Notes: generated by a model from the sequence alone, not told the origin. Counted from the first letter of the stretch, positions 26,538-38,903 are shown. The stretch: DNA of 64,000 bases from Thiosocius sp963759055 (GCA_963759055.1 CAVWYD010000006.1:248001-312000), one strand, 5' to 3'. Numbers and translations: made by a program.

Positions 26538-26889
26538 TTCTCTGTCGTAGTTCGAAGGACAATGATGGCCATCGTCCGCACGGACAGGGATTCGGGGAAG
26601 GGAAAACCGGCGCAGGTACGGGCGGGGTTATCTCGGCGCAGGACACCGAGCCTCGGTTAACGAGAGTTCTGAGTCGTCAACAGCAGACGTTCATTCAACC
26701 CTTCAATGTCAGCACGAACCGCTTTTTCCGACCTTGAGCTTCCCCCCCAAACTCGCTGCCGAGATGGACGGCTTCACGTTGCGAAGCGGTCATGAGCGGG
26801 CAATATCTCGGGGCGCTTGCTTGGTGGCAGACAGATATCCCTCGATCGGTTGAATCGGAAACACACTTCTGCCGGTGGGGCCTCCGCCG

Positions 26890-26925
26890 GTGAACGACAG
26901 CTTCGTAACAGGAACGGTCATATCC
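26890..26925 (+). repeat. dispersed repeat, copy C
   Basis: GTGAACGACAGCTTCGTAAC followed by AGGAACGGTCATATCC matches the cores at 43764 and 50999 at most positions. Only this core of about 36 bases is shared; the flanks differ. Confidence 0.55.
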
Positions 26926-27079
26926 GGGCTGGGCAATTCGACACCCAGAATGCCACGAATGGTTGGGGCGGCGAACTGGCGCTTTACCCAGGAGCGGCAG
27001 TTCGTCCTCGCCAGATAGCTGACCGTCAAGGGGCCGCTCCACTCCGGAACCTGCCGGAAGGTCAATGCACACAACTCGG

Positions 27080-27415
27080 CCAAAGCGGCCGGTGGAGATT
27101 CGACCCGGCAGCGACTGCAATGGGTTGGTCACCGGACATAGGCCAGGAAATCTCACTGAACGGCAGCTTTTTGATTTCCTGACCGGCAGAAATCGACCCT
27201 GAACTGCCGGTCAAGCAGTCCGAGGTTCATCGGCTGGTTTCAGAGTGAAGCGGTCGCACAGGGCGCCTGGCCACTGGCAACAGGTCGGCCAAAGCCGTCG
27301 CTGGAGATTTGATCCGACTACGTCCGCAATGGTTCGGTTACCGGACATCGGCCAGGAAATCTCACTGAGCGGCAGCTTTTTGATTTGCTGAGCGGCAGGA
27401 CCCGACCCACTGCCG
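27080..27415 (+). repeat. imperfect direct repeat pair, about 125 bases each
   Basis: Copy one spans about 27080-27205 and copy two about 27290-27415. Both run TCGGCCAAAGC, then GGAGATT, GCAATGG, ACCGGACAT, GGCCAGGAAATCTCACTGA, CGGCAGCTTTTTGATTT, and end with CTGCCG. The central part is nearly identical and differs by scattered substitutions, so the duplication is not recent. The ACCGGACAT and GGCAG elements suggest a miniature mobile or intergenic repeat family. Confidence 0.75.
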
Positions 27416-27731
27416 TCGTACGACCAACCGACCTTGGATGGTAGCGCTCGGTTTACTGCCTACTCAGTAGAAACGGACGATTGTTGAGCAAAATCAGTAT
27501 CCTACCTCACCGCAAGTGTGGTCCCGAACCTGCGGAGCTTTTATAGCAACCGGTCCTGAATCGAAACTGCAAAGCGGTTCCGATGAAATGGCTACGCTAT
27601 CATTGCTGGACGTGGGCGTTAGTGTCCTGTCCTGTGAACAAGGTGACGCTAAGAACATCACCCAAGTGGCTGAACAGGATGCCAGGCATGAGCCATGCAC
27701 CAGTACCCCTTCGGGCGGGAGAGCAGCGACC

Positions 27732-28719
27732 GTGAGTTTCAGGACCATCCCATCACGCACGCAGAGATTGAACCGCAGTACTCTCGCGGTACCAGGGTCA
27801 AAACCGGGCTTTTTTGAAAAAGCCGCAGCGGGCGCAGCGGACGTCGTATTTTTCGATCTGGAAGATTCGGTCCCACCGCACAACAAGGGGCAGGCACGCA
27901 CGGATGTTATCGCCGCGCTGAACGATCTGGATTTTCCCGGCAAGAGTGTATCTGTGCGCATCAACGGCCTGGATACGCATTTCATGTACCGGGATCTGGT
28001 GGATCTGGTGGAGCAGGCCGGAGACAGCATCGACCTGATCCTGGTTCCAAAGGTCGGTTGCGCCGCGGATGTCTATGCAGTGGATATGTTGCTTACTCAG
28101 ATCGAACAGGCCAAGGGCGTGCGCAAGAACATCGGTATTGAGATGCTCATCGAAACCCCCCTGGGGATTCAGAACATCGATGAAATCGCCGCTGCTTCTC
28201 CGCGTAACGAGAGTATGCTTTTTGGTTCTGCCGATTATGCAGCCACAGCGGGGATACAGACGAAATCCATCGGAGGCCCCAATGGTGACTACCATGTACT
28301 AACAGATGCAGATGCGGATGGGCACCGACAGATGCACTGGGGTGATATGTGGCACTACCCCCTGTCGCGCTTGGTGGCGGCGGCGCGGGCCAATGGGCTG
28401 CGCCCGATAGACGGACCTTTCGCCGATATAAAGGACCCGGATGGTTGGATGGCCAGCGCGAAACGGGCCCGCGCGCTGGGGTTTGAGGGCAAGATGGTCA
28501 TCCACCCGAGCCAGGTGGAACTGGCCAACAGATTGTTCAGCCCCTCTGCCGAGGAGGTGGAGCAGGCGCGGCGCATTCTGGAGGCGATGGAACTGGCGGC
28601 AAAAAGCAGGCGCGGGTGCCGTGAGTCTGGATGGCAAAATGATCGATATCGCCTCGATCAGGCAAGCAGAATCGATCGTATCCAAATTCGAGCTGGCGGC
28701 TGCGAAAGATGCGTCCTGA
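27732..28719 (+). CDS. mcl1: HpcH/HpaI (CitE-like) CoA lyase, Mcl1-type malyl/citramalyl-CoA lyase (one frameshift)
   Basis: The protein starts VSFRTIPSRTQRLNRSTLAV at GTG 27732, with GGGAGAG eight bases upstream. It follows the L-malyl-CoA/beta-methylmalyl-CoA lyase pattern of Rhodobacter Mcl1: AADVVFFDLEDSVPP (acidic residues for Mg), VSVRINGLDTHFMYRDLVDL, LILVPKVGCAADVYAVD, IEMLIETPLGI (catalytic-pocket Glu), FEGKMVIHPSQVELAN. The frame changes near 28602; the next frame gives AVSLDGKMIDIASIRQAESI and stops at 28719. Its reaction would be cleavage or synthesis of malyl-CoA, beta-methylmalyl-CoA or citramalyl-CoA. It heads a plus-strand cluster for the glyoxylate-assimilating half of the 3-hydroxypropionate bicycle. 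Substrate preference is inferred. Confidence 0.88.
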
Positions 28720-29057
28720 CACGGGAGGTCTCCCGGATTCGCAGAGACATTTCGCCGTGCGGCGAGATTGTCGCGCAGCTATATGAGCACGAGAGGGTGT
28801 TTAGATCATCGAGTTCGTATGTTGCGCTTCTGCGGGCGCGTTTGACATCCGGTCCCACCGGGTTTCTGTGAAGTCGGGGAGTATGGACCTTGTTGCTGAT
28901 CTGTGAGGATTGTGGTGATGAAGATGACGCTGGCGCAATGATCTTTCGACTGAGCAGTATTGGTTTCGCGTTCATGTAACGCACGAATAACCGTCAATCC
29001 AGAGAAGCATCCTGCGCCTGATCGAAGCCTTTCTGGAATCCACTGGAGAGAAGTTCT
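28720..29057. other. gap between the two lyase genes
   Basis: About 340 bases without a recognisable gene. It starts with a perfect six-base-pair hairpin (CGGGAG-GT-CTCCCG) directly after the mcl1 stop and ends with the ribosome site (ggagagaag) of mcl. A promoter for mcl is possible but was not identified. Confidence 0.4.
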
Positions 29058-30101
29058 ATGAAATCCCCCGCAAGCTTTTTCAAACCTCTCGCTATCGGAG
29101 CCCCAGAACCCATCCGCGAACTACCGGTCGCCTTGGAACGTACGATCCACTTCCTGCCTCCGCATATCGAAAAGATGCGGGCCAAGGCCGGAAAGATTGC
29201 CGAGACCGTGGACGTACTCCTGGGCAATCTCGAGGATGCCATTCCCATCGAGGCAAAGGAGGCCGCCAGGAACGGATTCATCGAAGTGGCGAAGTCCGTC
29301 GATTTCGGTCAAACCGGACTATGGACCAGGGTCAATGCCTTGAACAGCCCCTGGTTTCTGGACGACATGACCGAAATCGTTGCAGCGGTGGGAAACAAGC
29401 TGGACGTGGTGATGATTCCCAAGGTGGAAGGCGCCTGGGATATACATTTCGTCGATCAGCTTCTCGCACTGCTGGAAGCACGACACCAGGTTCGCAAGCC
29501 GATCCTGATCCACGCCATCCTGGAAACTGCGCAGGGCGTGAAGAACGTCAACGAGATTGCCCAGGCCAGCCCACGCATGCATGGCATGAGTCTCGGCCCC
29601 GCCGACCTGGCTGCGTCCAGGGGTATGAAGACCACGCGCGTGGGTGGCGGCCACCCCTTCTACGGCGTGCTCGCCGATCCCGGCGACGAGAACGAAGAGC
29701 GGAACTTCTACCAGCAGGACCTCTGGCACTATACCGTCGCGCGTATGGTGGATGCCTGTCTGTCTAACGGATTACGTGCGTTTTACGGTCCGTTCGGCGA
29801 CTTCGAGGATAGCGCCGCCTGTGAGGCTCAATTTCGCAACGCCTACCTGCAAGGATGCGCCGGCGCCTGGACCCTGCATCCGAATCAGATCGAGATCGCC
29901 AAGCGCGTCTTCAGCCCCGAAGTGAATGAGGTGCTGTTTGCAAAGCGCATTCTCGAGGCCATGCCCGATGGTTCGGGCGCGGTGATGATAGACGGAAAAA
30001 TGCAGGACGATGCCACCTGGAAGCAAGCCAAGGTAATCGTCGACCTTGCGAAGCTGGTCGCGGACAAGGACCCGGAAAGAGCGGCGGCTTACGGATTCTG
30101 A
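29058..30101 (+). CDS. mcl: malyl-CoA/beta-methylmalyl-CoA/citramalyl-CoA lyase, Chloroflexus Mcl type
   Basis: A 347 aa intact CitE-fold lyase. The pattern follows the trifunctional Mcl of Chloroflexus closely: FFKPLAIGAPEPIRELPV at the N-terminus, VDVLLGNLEDAIPIEAKEAA, RVNALNSPWFLDDMTEIV, VVMIPKVEGAWDIHFVDQ, ASPRMHGMSLGPADLAASRG, GGGHPFYGVLADP and MIDGKMQDDATWKQAKVIV. It would condense propionyl-CoA with glyoxylate to beta-methylmalyl-CoA and split citramalyl-CoA to acetyl-CoA and pyruvate. A good ribosome site precedes the ATG. It is followed 28 bases later by mct. It differs clearly from the upstream lyase, so the two are not a recent duplication. Confidence 0.94.
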   Translation: MKSPASFFKPLAIGAPEPIRELPVALERTIHFLPPHIEKMRAKAGKIAETVDVLLGNLEDAIPIEAKEAARNGFIEVAKSVDFGQTGLWTRVNALNSPWFLDDMTEIVAAVGNKLDVVMIPKVEGAWDIHFVDQLLALLEARHQVRKPILIHAILETAQGVKNVNEIAQASPRMHGMSLGPADLAASRGMKTTRVGGGHPFYGVLADPGDENEERNFYQQDLWHYTVARMVDACLSNGLRAFYGPFGDFEDSAACEAQFRNAYLQGCAGAWTLHPNQIEIAKRVFSPEVNEVLFAKRILEAMPDGSGAVMIDGKMQDDATWKQAKVIVDLAKLVADKDPERAAAYGF

Positions 30102-30129
30102 CGGCATTCCCAGGAGGGACTGACACGAC

Positions 30130-31373
30130 ATGTACAAGATTCTGGAAGGTCTGCGTGTGATAGAGGCTTCTGCCTTTGTCGCGGCACCGCTGGGTGGTAT
30201 GACGCTGGCACAACTGGGCGCGGATGTCATACGTTTCGATCCCATACGCGGCGGTATCGACGCGCGAAGATGGCCCGTGACGAAGGACGGCAAGAGTCTT
30301 TACTGGGCCGGGCTAAACAAAGGAAAACGATCCCTGGCAATCGATTCGAGCCAGACCAGAAGGGCGTGAACTATTGACCGCTCTGATCACGGCCTCCGGT
30401 GAGGGAAACGGTATCTTTTTGACCAACCTTCGCGCCGACAAAGGTTGGATGAGCTATGACGAACTCAGAAAAGCATCGGGAAGACCTGATCATGGTCAAT
30501 CTGCTTGGCAACTCGGATGGGACCTCTGCCGTCGACTATACAGTCAACTGTGCAGCGGGCTTTCCCTTTGTGACCGGCGGGCATCACCGGTGACGGACCA
30601 CCGAAACCGGTCAACCATGTCCTTCCGGCATGGGACGCCCTGGCCGGGATCAATCTGGCCCTGGCCATCTTGGCGGCCGAGCGTCATCGTCGTCTGACCG
30701 GCAGCCGGACAACTGGTCAGATTGGCGTTGTCCGACATTGCGTTCGCGATGACCGGCAATCTGGGATTCATTCAGGAGGTCGAAATCAACCAGGAGGATA
30801 GAAAAGGTTACGGCAACTATCTCTACGGTGCGTACGGCAGTGAGTTCGAAACCCGTGACAAGCGATGGCTTTATATCGTTGCGGTAACCGGATACATGTG
30901 GAAAGAGCTCTTGAAGACCACAGGGCTCGGCGAGGCGATCGGGGCAATCGAATCCAGGCTGGGGCTTGATTTCAAGAAAGAGGGTGACCGCTTTATCGGT
31001 TCCGAGGAGATCTCAGTCCCGATTCGCGAATGGTGCTCACAGCGAACCCTCGCGGAGATCGAAGAGACCTTCAACGGTACCGGGGTTTGTTGGGGACCCT
31101 ACAGGACCTTCCGACAGATGCTGGAAGAAGATCCCCGCGTATCCACCAGCTAATCCCATGTTTTCCGAACTGGAGCAACCGGGTATCGGCCGCTATCTGG
31201 TCCCCGGCTCGCCCATCAGCTTCGGTGCCTTCGACCGGCAACCACCACGCCGCGCACCGCTGCTCGGCGAGCACACTGACGAAATCCTGAGCAATGATCT
31301 GGGTCTGAGCGACGGCGAGATCGGCCGATTGCGTGAATCCGGTGTGGTGGCCGGACCCGTGGAGGTATCCTGA
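30130..31373 (+). CDS. mct: mesaconyl-CoA C1-C4 CoA transferase Mct, family III CoA-transferase (multiple frameshifts)
   Basis: Mct moves CoA intramolecularly from C1 to C4 of mesaconate. The N-terminus is intact: MYKILEGLRVIEASAFVAAP, GGMTLAQLGADVIRFDP, DARRWPVTKDGKSLYWAGLNKGKRS. The remaining parts lie in different frames: GNGIFLTNLRADKGWMSYDEL (30374 frame), MVNLLGNSDGTSAVDYTVNC, GPPKPVNHVLPAWDALAG, LALAILAAERHRR, then ALSDIAFAMTGNLGFIQEVE, and finally GRYLVPGSPISFGAFDRQPP to the stop at 31373. About five frame changes are needed; read through, length is near 410 aa as expected. The stop overlaps the meh start (TGATG). Order with mcl and meh makes the identity secure. Confidence 0.88.
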
Positions 31374-32225
31374 TGGACAATCCCGGCAAAGCACTGAGCG
31401 ATTGGATCGGATCTCAGGAAGTGCGGGAAGAGATCATTGCCGAGTTTCCGGCCCAGGCCGCCGCGGCCATGCTCGATCTGGATGCGAAGCCGATGACCCG
31501 TGGTAATCCACTGCCTCCGCTGTGGCACTGGTTCTACTTTCTACCCAAGGCTCCCCGTTCACAGATTGATCATGACGGCCATCCCAAGCGGGGTGGATTT
31601 TTCCCGCCGGTCGATCTGCCGCGACGCATGTTCGCCGGTGCCCGAACCCGATTCTTCGAACCCATCACTATCGGAGAAACGGCCATACGCCAGGGCGAGA
31701 TCATCAAGGTTACGGAAAAATCCGGAAAGAGCGGACGGCTGGTGTTCGTTACGGCACGTTACCGGATTCAGCAGGGCGATACGATTCGGGTCGAGGAGGA
31801 GCAGGATATCGTCTACAAGGAGCCCGGACCGCCGATTCCGGCACCGCAGACCGTGCCATCCCTACCCGACGCCCCTGCCGGATCCTGGGTCAAGGACGTA
31901 ACGCCCGACACGGTGTTGCTGTTCAGGTTTTCCGCGTTGACCTTCAATGCGCACCGTATCCACTATGATCGCCCGTATGCATGTAATGAGGAAGGCTATC
32001 CCGGACTTGTGGTCCATGGACCGCTGACGGCGGTACTGCTTGCCGACATGACGCGGGAAAACAGCACCAAACGCATCGTGCGATTTCAGTTTCAGGGTCG
32101 TGCGCCATTGTTCGATCTCCATCCATTCCGGCTCGTCGGCCAACCGGCAGGGCGATACGGTCATGCTGGATGCTTATGGACCGGACGGTGAGGTCGTGAT
32201 GCATGCCAGTGCCGAATTGGCTTGA
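31373..32225 (+). CDS. meh: mesaconyl-C4-CoA hydratase Meh (one frameshift)
   Basis: A hot-dog-fold hydratase of about 283 aa, adding water to mesaconyl-C4-CoA to give (S)-citramalyl-CoA. N-terminal motif GNPLPPLWHWFYFLP, then GFFPPVDLPRRMFAGAR, EQDIVYKEPG, and RFSALTFNAHRIHYDRPYA, GYPGLVVHGPLTAVLL, where the hydratase-2-like Asp-His active site is expected (HRIHYD and VVHGP). Near 32150 the frame changes and the end reads VMLDAYGPDGEVVMHASAELA. It begins on the stop of mct, consistent with translational coupling. Similar proteins may be annotated as MaoC or FAS1-like dehydratases. Confidence 0.9.
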
Positions 32226-32247
32226 CTGGCGGCGAGAGGAATACATC

Positions 32248-33310
32248 ATGAGCGAAAAGACCAACCGGGGAAACTACTTCGAGGACTTTCGCATCGGCAT
32301 GACCATCGTTCATGCCACGCCGCGCACGGTCACGGATGGCGACGTTTCTTTGTATACGGCGCTGTATGGCTCCCGATTTCCCGTCCAGTCGTCCAGCTGC
32401 CTTCGCCCAAGCCATTGGCCTGCCTGGAGCACCGTTGGATGACATGTTGCTGTTCCACGTGGTGTTCGGCAAAACCGTACCGGACATCTCTCTGAACGCC
32501 GTGGCCAATCTCGGTTATGCGTCCGGGCGTTTCCATGCGCCGGTCTATCCCGGTGACACCATTAGTACGGTCTCTGAGGTCATCGGGCTGAAGGAAAACT
32601 CCAACGGAAAGACCGGGACCGTCTATGTGCGGTCCATAGGATCCAGTCAGAGGAACGATACGGTTCTCGAATATGTTCGCTGGGTAATGGTGCGGAAAAA
32701 GGACGCCGGCTCGCCGGCGCCGCAGGCTGTCGTGCCTGAATTACCAAGGGCGGTCGCGGTCTCCGAACTCAGCGTACCGGATGGACTGAATCTCTCCGGT
32801 TACGACACGGACCTGGCCGGTAGCGCTTTCTTGTGGGAAGACTATCAGGTGGGCGAACGGATCGACCATGTGGACGCCATGACCGTGGAGGAGAGTGATC
32901 ACATGATCGCTACACGGCTCTACCAAAATACCGCCAAGGTGCATTTCAATCAGCATACCGAGAAGGATGGTCGATTCGGCAGACGTATCGTATATGGCGG
33001 ACACGTCATCAGCCTGGCGCGTTCCTTCTCCTTCAATGGTCTGGCCAATGCGTTCAAGATCGTCGCGATCAACGGGGGGCGCCACGTGGCCCCTATCTTT
33101 GCCGGCGACACCGTCTATGCCTGGTCGGAGATTTTGAGCAGGGATGAATTGCCGGGCCGGGGCGATCTGGGTGTCCTGCGCCTGCGTTTGGTGGCCACGA
33201 AAGACAAGGATTGCGCGACATTCCCTTACAAAAATGATGAGGGAAAATACGATCCCGCGGTCGTGCTGGATTTCGACTATACGGTTCTGATGCCCCGGGG
33301 AGGGCATTGA
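32248..33310 (+). CDS. mch: beta-methylmalyl-CoA dehydratase (mesaconyl-C1-CoA hydratase) Mch (one frameshift)
   Basis: A double hot-dog MaoC-like enzyme of about 353 aa that dehydrates beta-methylmalyl-CoA to mesaconyl-C1-CoA. Starts MSEKTNRGNYFEDFRIGMTI with TPRTVTDGDVSLYTALYGSRFPVQSS; the frame changes near 32390 and continues AFAQAIGLPGAPLDDMLLFHVVFG, NLGYASGRFHAPVYPGDTI. The second repeat has VHFNQHTEKDGRFGRRIVYGG with the active-site Asn/His pattern and HVAPIFAGDTVYAWSE. It is 22 bases after meh, last in the plus-strand cluster, and convergent with the CoA-transferase gene, with only 28 bases between their stops. Confidence 0.92.
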
Positions 33311-33338
33311 CAAGGCGTTGTTACGTCAGGCGATAAGG

Positions 33339-35292
33339 TCAGCGCTTGTGCTCGGCATCGCCGCCGCGATCGGCAAGGAACGTCTGGGCTTCCTCCCTGC
33401 GCTCGAATACATGAGGTGCAATGCCGCGCTCGGTCAAGGCCTCGCCCAATTTGGCGCGCATGAATGCGCTGGTGGCATAGCGGGTTATCTGGCTGAAATA
33501 GTTGGCGAGAAAGTAGCGATCCATTTCGGCATAGGCGTCGTACATGTCCTCATTGATCCGAAACCGATCGTAGTTGATTATCACGCCGACGCGCTTGCCG
33601 GCCGCCCGACAACGCTCCTCACAAATATCCCAGATCGCCTTGACGTCCTCGAGCACTCGAACATGCATGCCTTCGAAATTGAGAAACAGAATATTGCGTT
33701 CCGGATCGTAAGTGACTCGTTCCGGCATGGACAGGTTGAGTAGCTCAGCCTCCAGGCCCATCGGATTGGCATTGAAAATGCGGGCATCCATCTGCGCGTA
33801 GTCACCAATGATCGGCTCAAAGTCCATGTTCGGCAGGATGTCACGCTCGACGTCAATGCCGGGCGCCACCTCGATCAACGCCACTCCCCCCCTGACCCTG
33901 CGGAACACACAGCGTTCGGTGATAAAAAACACGGCGTATGCCGCGATCATAGGCGTACTGACCATTGAAGGTGATTTGTTCGACCTGCTTGAGAAATTTC
34001 CGGTGTCGACCCTCTTCGACAATCCGCAATTTGCCATCATTGACCTCGACTTTCAGACCACTGCCGGTGAAGGTCCCGACGAACACCACCAGGCGTGCGT
34101 TCTGGCTGATATTGATGAAGCCTCCTGCCCCGGTCAGCCGGCCACCAAAACGGCTGACGTTGACGTTGCCGGCAGCATCGCACTCGGCCATTCCGAGACA
34201 CGCCATGTCGAGACCACCACCGTCGTAGAAATCGAACTGCTGATTCTCGTCTATTACCGCATCCATGTTGACCCCGGTCCCGAAATTGGCCCCGCTCGAG
34301 GGAGTTCCACCGATAAGGCCGGATTCCACACTCAAGGTCAGCAGGTGCGAAATCCGCTCCTCGTTGGCGACCCCAGCTACGCCTTCCGGCATCCCTACGC
34401 CCAGATTGATAACGCCGTTTGGCGGAATCTCGAAGGCGGCACGACGCGCGATGATCTTGCGTTCAGTCAGCGGTGTCGATACCAGGCTAGGGTTGGGAAC
34501 ACGAAACTCTCCGGCAAACGCGGCGTTGTAAGGGGTCGCCAGTGTTTGCATGTGCTGGTCCGGTTCAGCCACCACCACGCAGTCGACCAGAATCCCCGGA
34601 ATCTTGACCTGACGCGGCGGTAGGCCATTGCGTTCAGCGATCCTTTCGACCTGCGCGATCACTATGCCGTTGCTGTTCTTGGCCGCCATAGCCATGGCGA
34701 GATTGTTGAGGGTCAGTGCTTCCCGCTCCATGGTGATATTGCCGAAAGTGTCAGCCGTGGTGCCGCGAACGAAAGCGACGTTGACCTTGCCAACCTTATA
34801 GAACAGCCACTCCTCGCCATCGGCTTCGACGAGACTGACGATATCCTTGGTGGTGGCTGAATTGATCCGGCCGCCGCCATAGCGGGGGTCGACGAAGGTG
34901 TGTAGACCGGTCTTGGAGAAGGAACCGGGTTTGCCGGCCGCCAGATCTCGAAACAGCTGACATATGATCCCCTGGGGCAGATTGTAGGCCTGAATGCGAT
35001 TGTCGAGCGCCAGTTGCCCCACCTTCGGCATTCGACCCCAGTGACCCGCCACCACTCGGTGCAGCAAGCCTTCGTGTCCCAGATGATTGAGTCCCAGGGA
35101 TTTGCCGTCGCCTTGGCCGGCCGCGGCATACAACGTCAAGTTTTTTGGGCTACCGGTGGCTAGGAACCGGCGCTCCAGCGCCGAGAGCAGAGCCTCGGCG
35201 AAACCGGTCTGGACGAATCCGGTACTGGCCAGTGTATCGCCGTCCCGGATCAGGGCGATCGCTTCGTCGGCGGTAATGATCTTGCTGCGCAT
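33339..35292 (-). CDS. propionate CoA-transferase-like (Pct family) protein with C-terminal extension (one frameshift)
   Basis: A family I acyl-CoA transferase of about 650 aa. Visible motifs: KIITADEAIALIRDGDTLASTGFVQTG (N-terminal), GGRINSATTKDIVSL, VKIPGILVDCVVV, INLGVGMPEGVAGVANEE, LTLSVESGLIGGTPSSGANFG with the probable catalytic Glu in VESG, and EVAPGIDVERDILPNMDF. The frame changes near 33940. Beyond the usual end of about 520 aa there is an extra 130 aa domain (YDPERNILFLNFEGMHVRVL to REEAQTFLA), resembling a STAS/SpoIIAA-like fold. It would activate propionate or another short acid using acetyl-CoA, supplying propionyl-CoA to the neighbouring Mcl pathway; the exact acid is inferred. 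Confidence 0.85.
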
Positions 35293-35805
35293 GATGGTTG
35301 GCTCCCGATCAGTTGTTGATTCGGGCCGAAGACTAGACCCACGATACCATCATCGCGGTGGTACCTACAGGATCACCATCAGCCTGTACCCACCAAGACC
35401 AGCGTCACGAAGCACGGCGCTACGCCACAGTGGTTGAGCCGATTCTGGATTATGCGCAGCACAAGGTCGCGATAGCGGGAGAAAGCGCGGCCTTCGACCG
35501 GATGAGCGGAACAAGGGCAACCAGGATTCCCACATAAGGGATGTTGGCACCTATGACGAGGAGAAACATCAGCTGTTATTCACACGCTCGCAACCGATTG
35601 AGAATCGCAGAAAAACCAAGCCGGGCAGTAGTTCTGGCCGAACCTTTTCCTGGGGCGGTGGCTCAAGGGGAGTCCTCTTTGAGGAAGCTTGCGATTGCGT
35701 CTGTCTGCTCCACTATCTGAAAGCGGACATCCGTTCAGCTAGCCAGCAGTATCGTGTGGGCTGAAGTCGCTCTCGGCGGGTCGGGCGGTCTTGCATACGC
35801 GCCTG
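35293..35805. other. intergenic stretch between CoA-transferase and aconitase genes
   Basis: About 510 bases between two minus-strand genes. On the plus strand it holds uninterrupted but unrecognised coding-like pieces, one ending GESAAFDRMSGTRATRIPT and one after it with FSWGGGSRGVLFEEACDCV, both lacking starts. They may be fragments of a disrupted gene. The promoter of the CoA-transferase gene should lie near 35300-35400. Confidence 0.35.
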
Positions 35806-38469
<2,664 letters not shown>

Positions 38470-38903
38470 TGCCATTCCTCCGGATCACCGGGTCTGTGTA
38501 CCGGCCAGACGGCCGTTGGGATGGGCATTATAGCGAAACGACTTACCCGTAACCTCTGTCTACCTGCTTTGGTCTACGACCGTCGCGCCGAAACAGCGCC
38601 GCCTGCGCAAAAAATCACGAGTCGGCCCGATTCGGCCGCTAATTGTCCACCCGCTGACTTGGTAGCAATTGCAGAACAATTACTCCAGGCAGCAGTCCTG
38701 GCCGAGATACCTGCATGTTTTACAGGTTCGGCGGTCTTGATGACGGGGCGCTTGAGTCGCGCCGTTCACGGTCTTGACAATCGCCAATAGCGCACGCTCG
38801 GATAGACCGCTACTCGATGAGTCGGGTACAGCGCCTGAAATGTCACGCCGCGCCACTTCTCATATCAGATCGACGACCGACCGGCGGGAGAATGCGTCGG
38901 CCA
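38470..38903. other. intergenic region upstream of acnA
   Basis: About 430 bases with no supported gene. The acnA promoter and a strong ribosome site are in the first part. A 15-codon frame reading MMADAFSRRSVVDLI on the minus strand overlaps the stop of the PEP-utilising enzyme gene (ATGATG at the TGA) and could be the beginning of a broken downstream gene. Confidence 0.35.

Larger units (their letters stand above)
20601..26540. mobile_element. remnant of an integrative conjugative element next to tRNA-Val
   Basis: This block contains an AlpA-type regulator followed by conjugation genes of the ICE family represented by PFL_4709-PFL_4711 of Pseudomonas (TIGR03757, TIGR03756, TIGR03755) and a TraG N-terminal-type protein, all on the minus strand and convergent on small plus-strand genes. 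No integrase, relaxase, coupling protein, VirB4-type ATPase or replication gene is in the window, and no second copy of the tRNA-Val 3' end was found by eye up to 27.7 kb, so the element appears truncated. Limits are approximate: the left one is set at the tRNA, the right one at the start of the TIGR03757 gene. Confidence 0.8.
26538..27731. other. non-coding, repeat-bearing stretch between ICE remnant and malyl-CoA lyase cluster
   Basis: About 1.2 kb in which I find no gene. It contains one copy of a dispersed repeat (26890-26925), an imperfect direct repeat of roughly 125 bases (27080-27205 and 27290-27415), and short open frames with no family signature. The promoter of the downstream metabolic cluster should lie in the last 250 bases. 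Confidence 0.5.
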
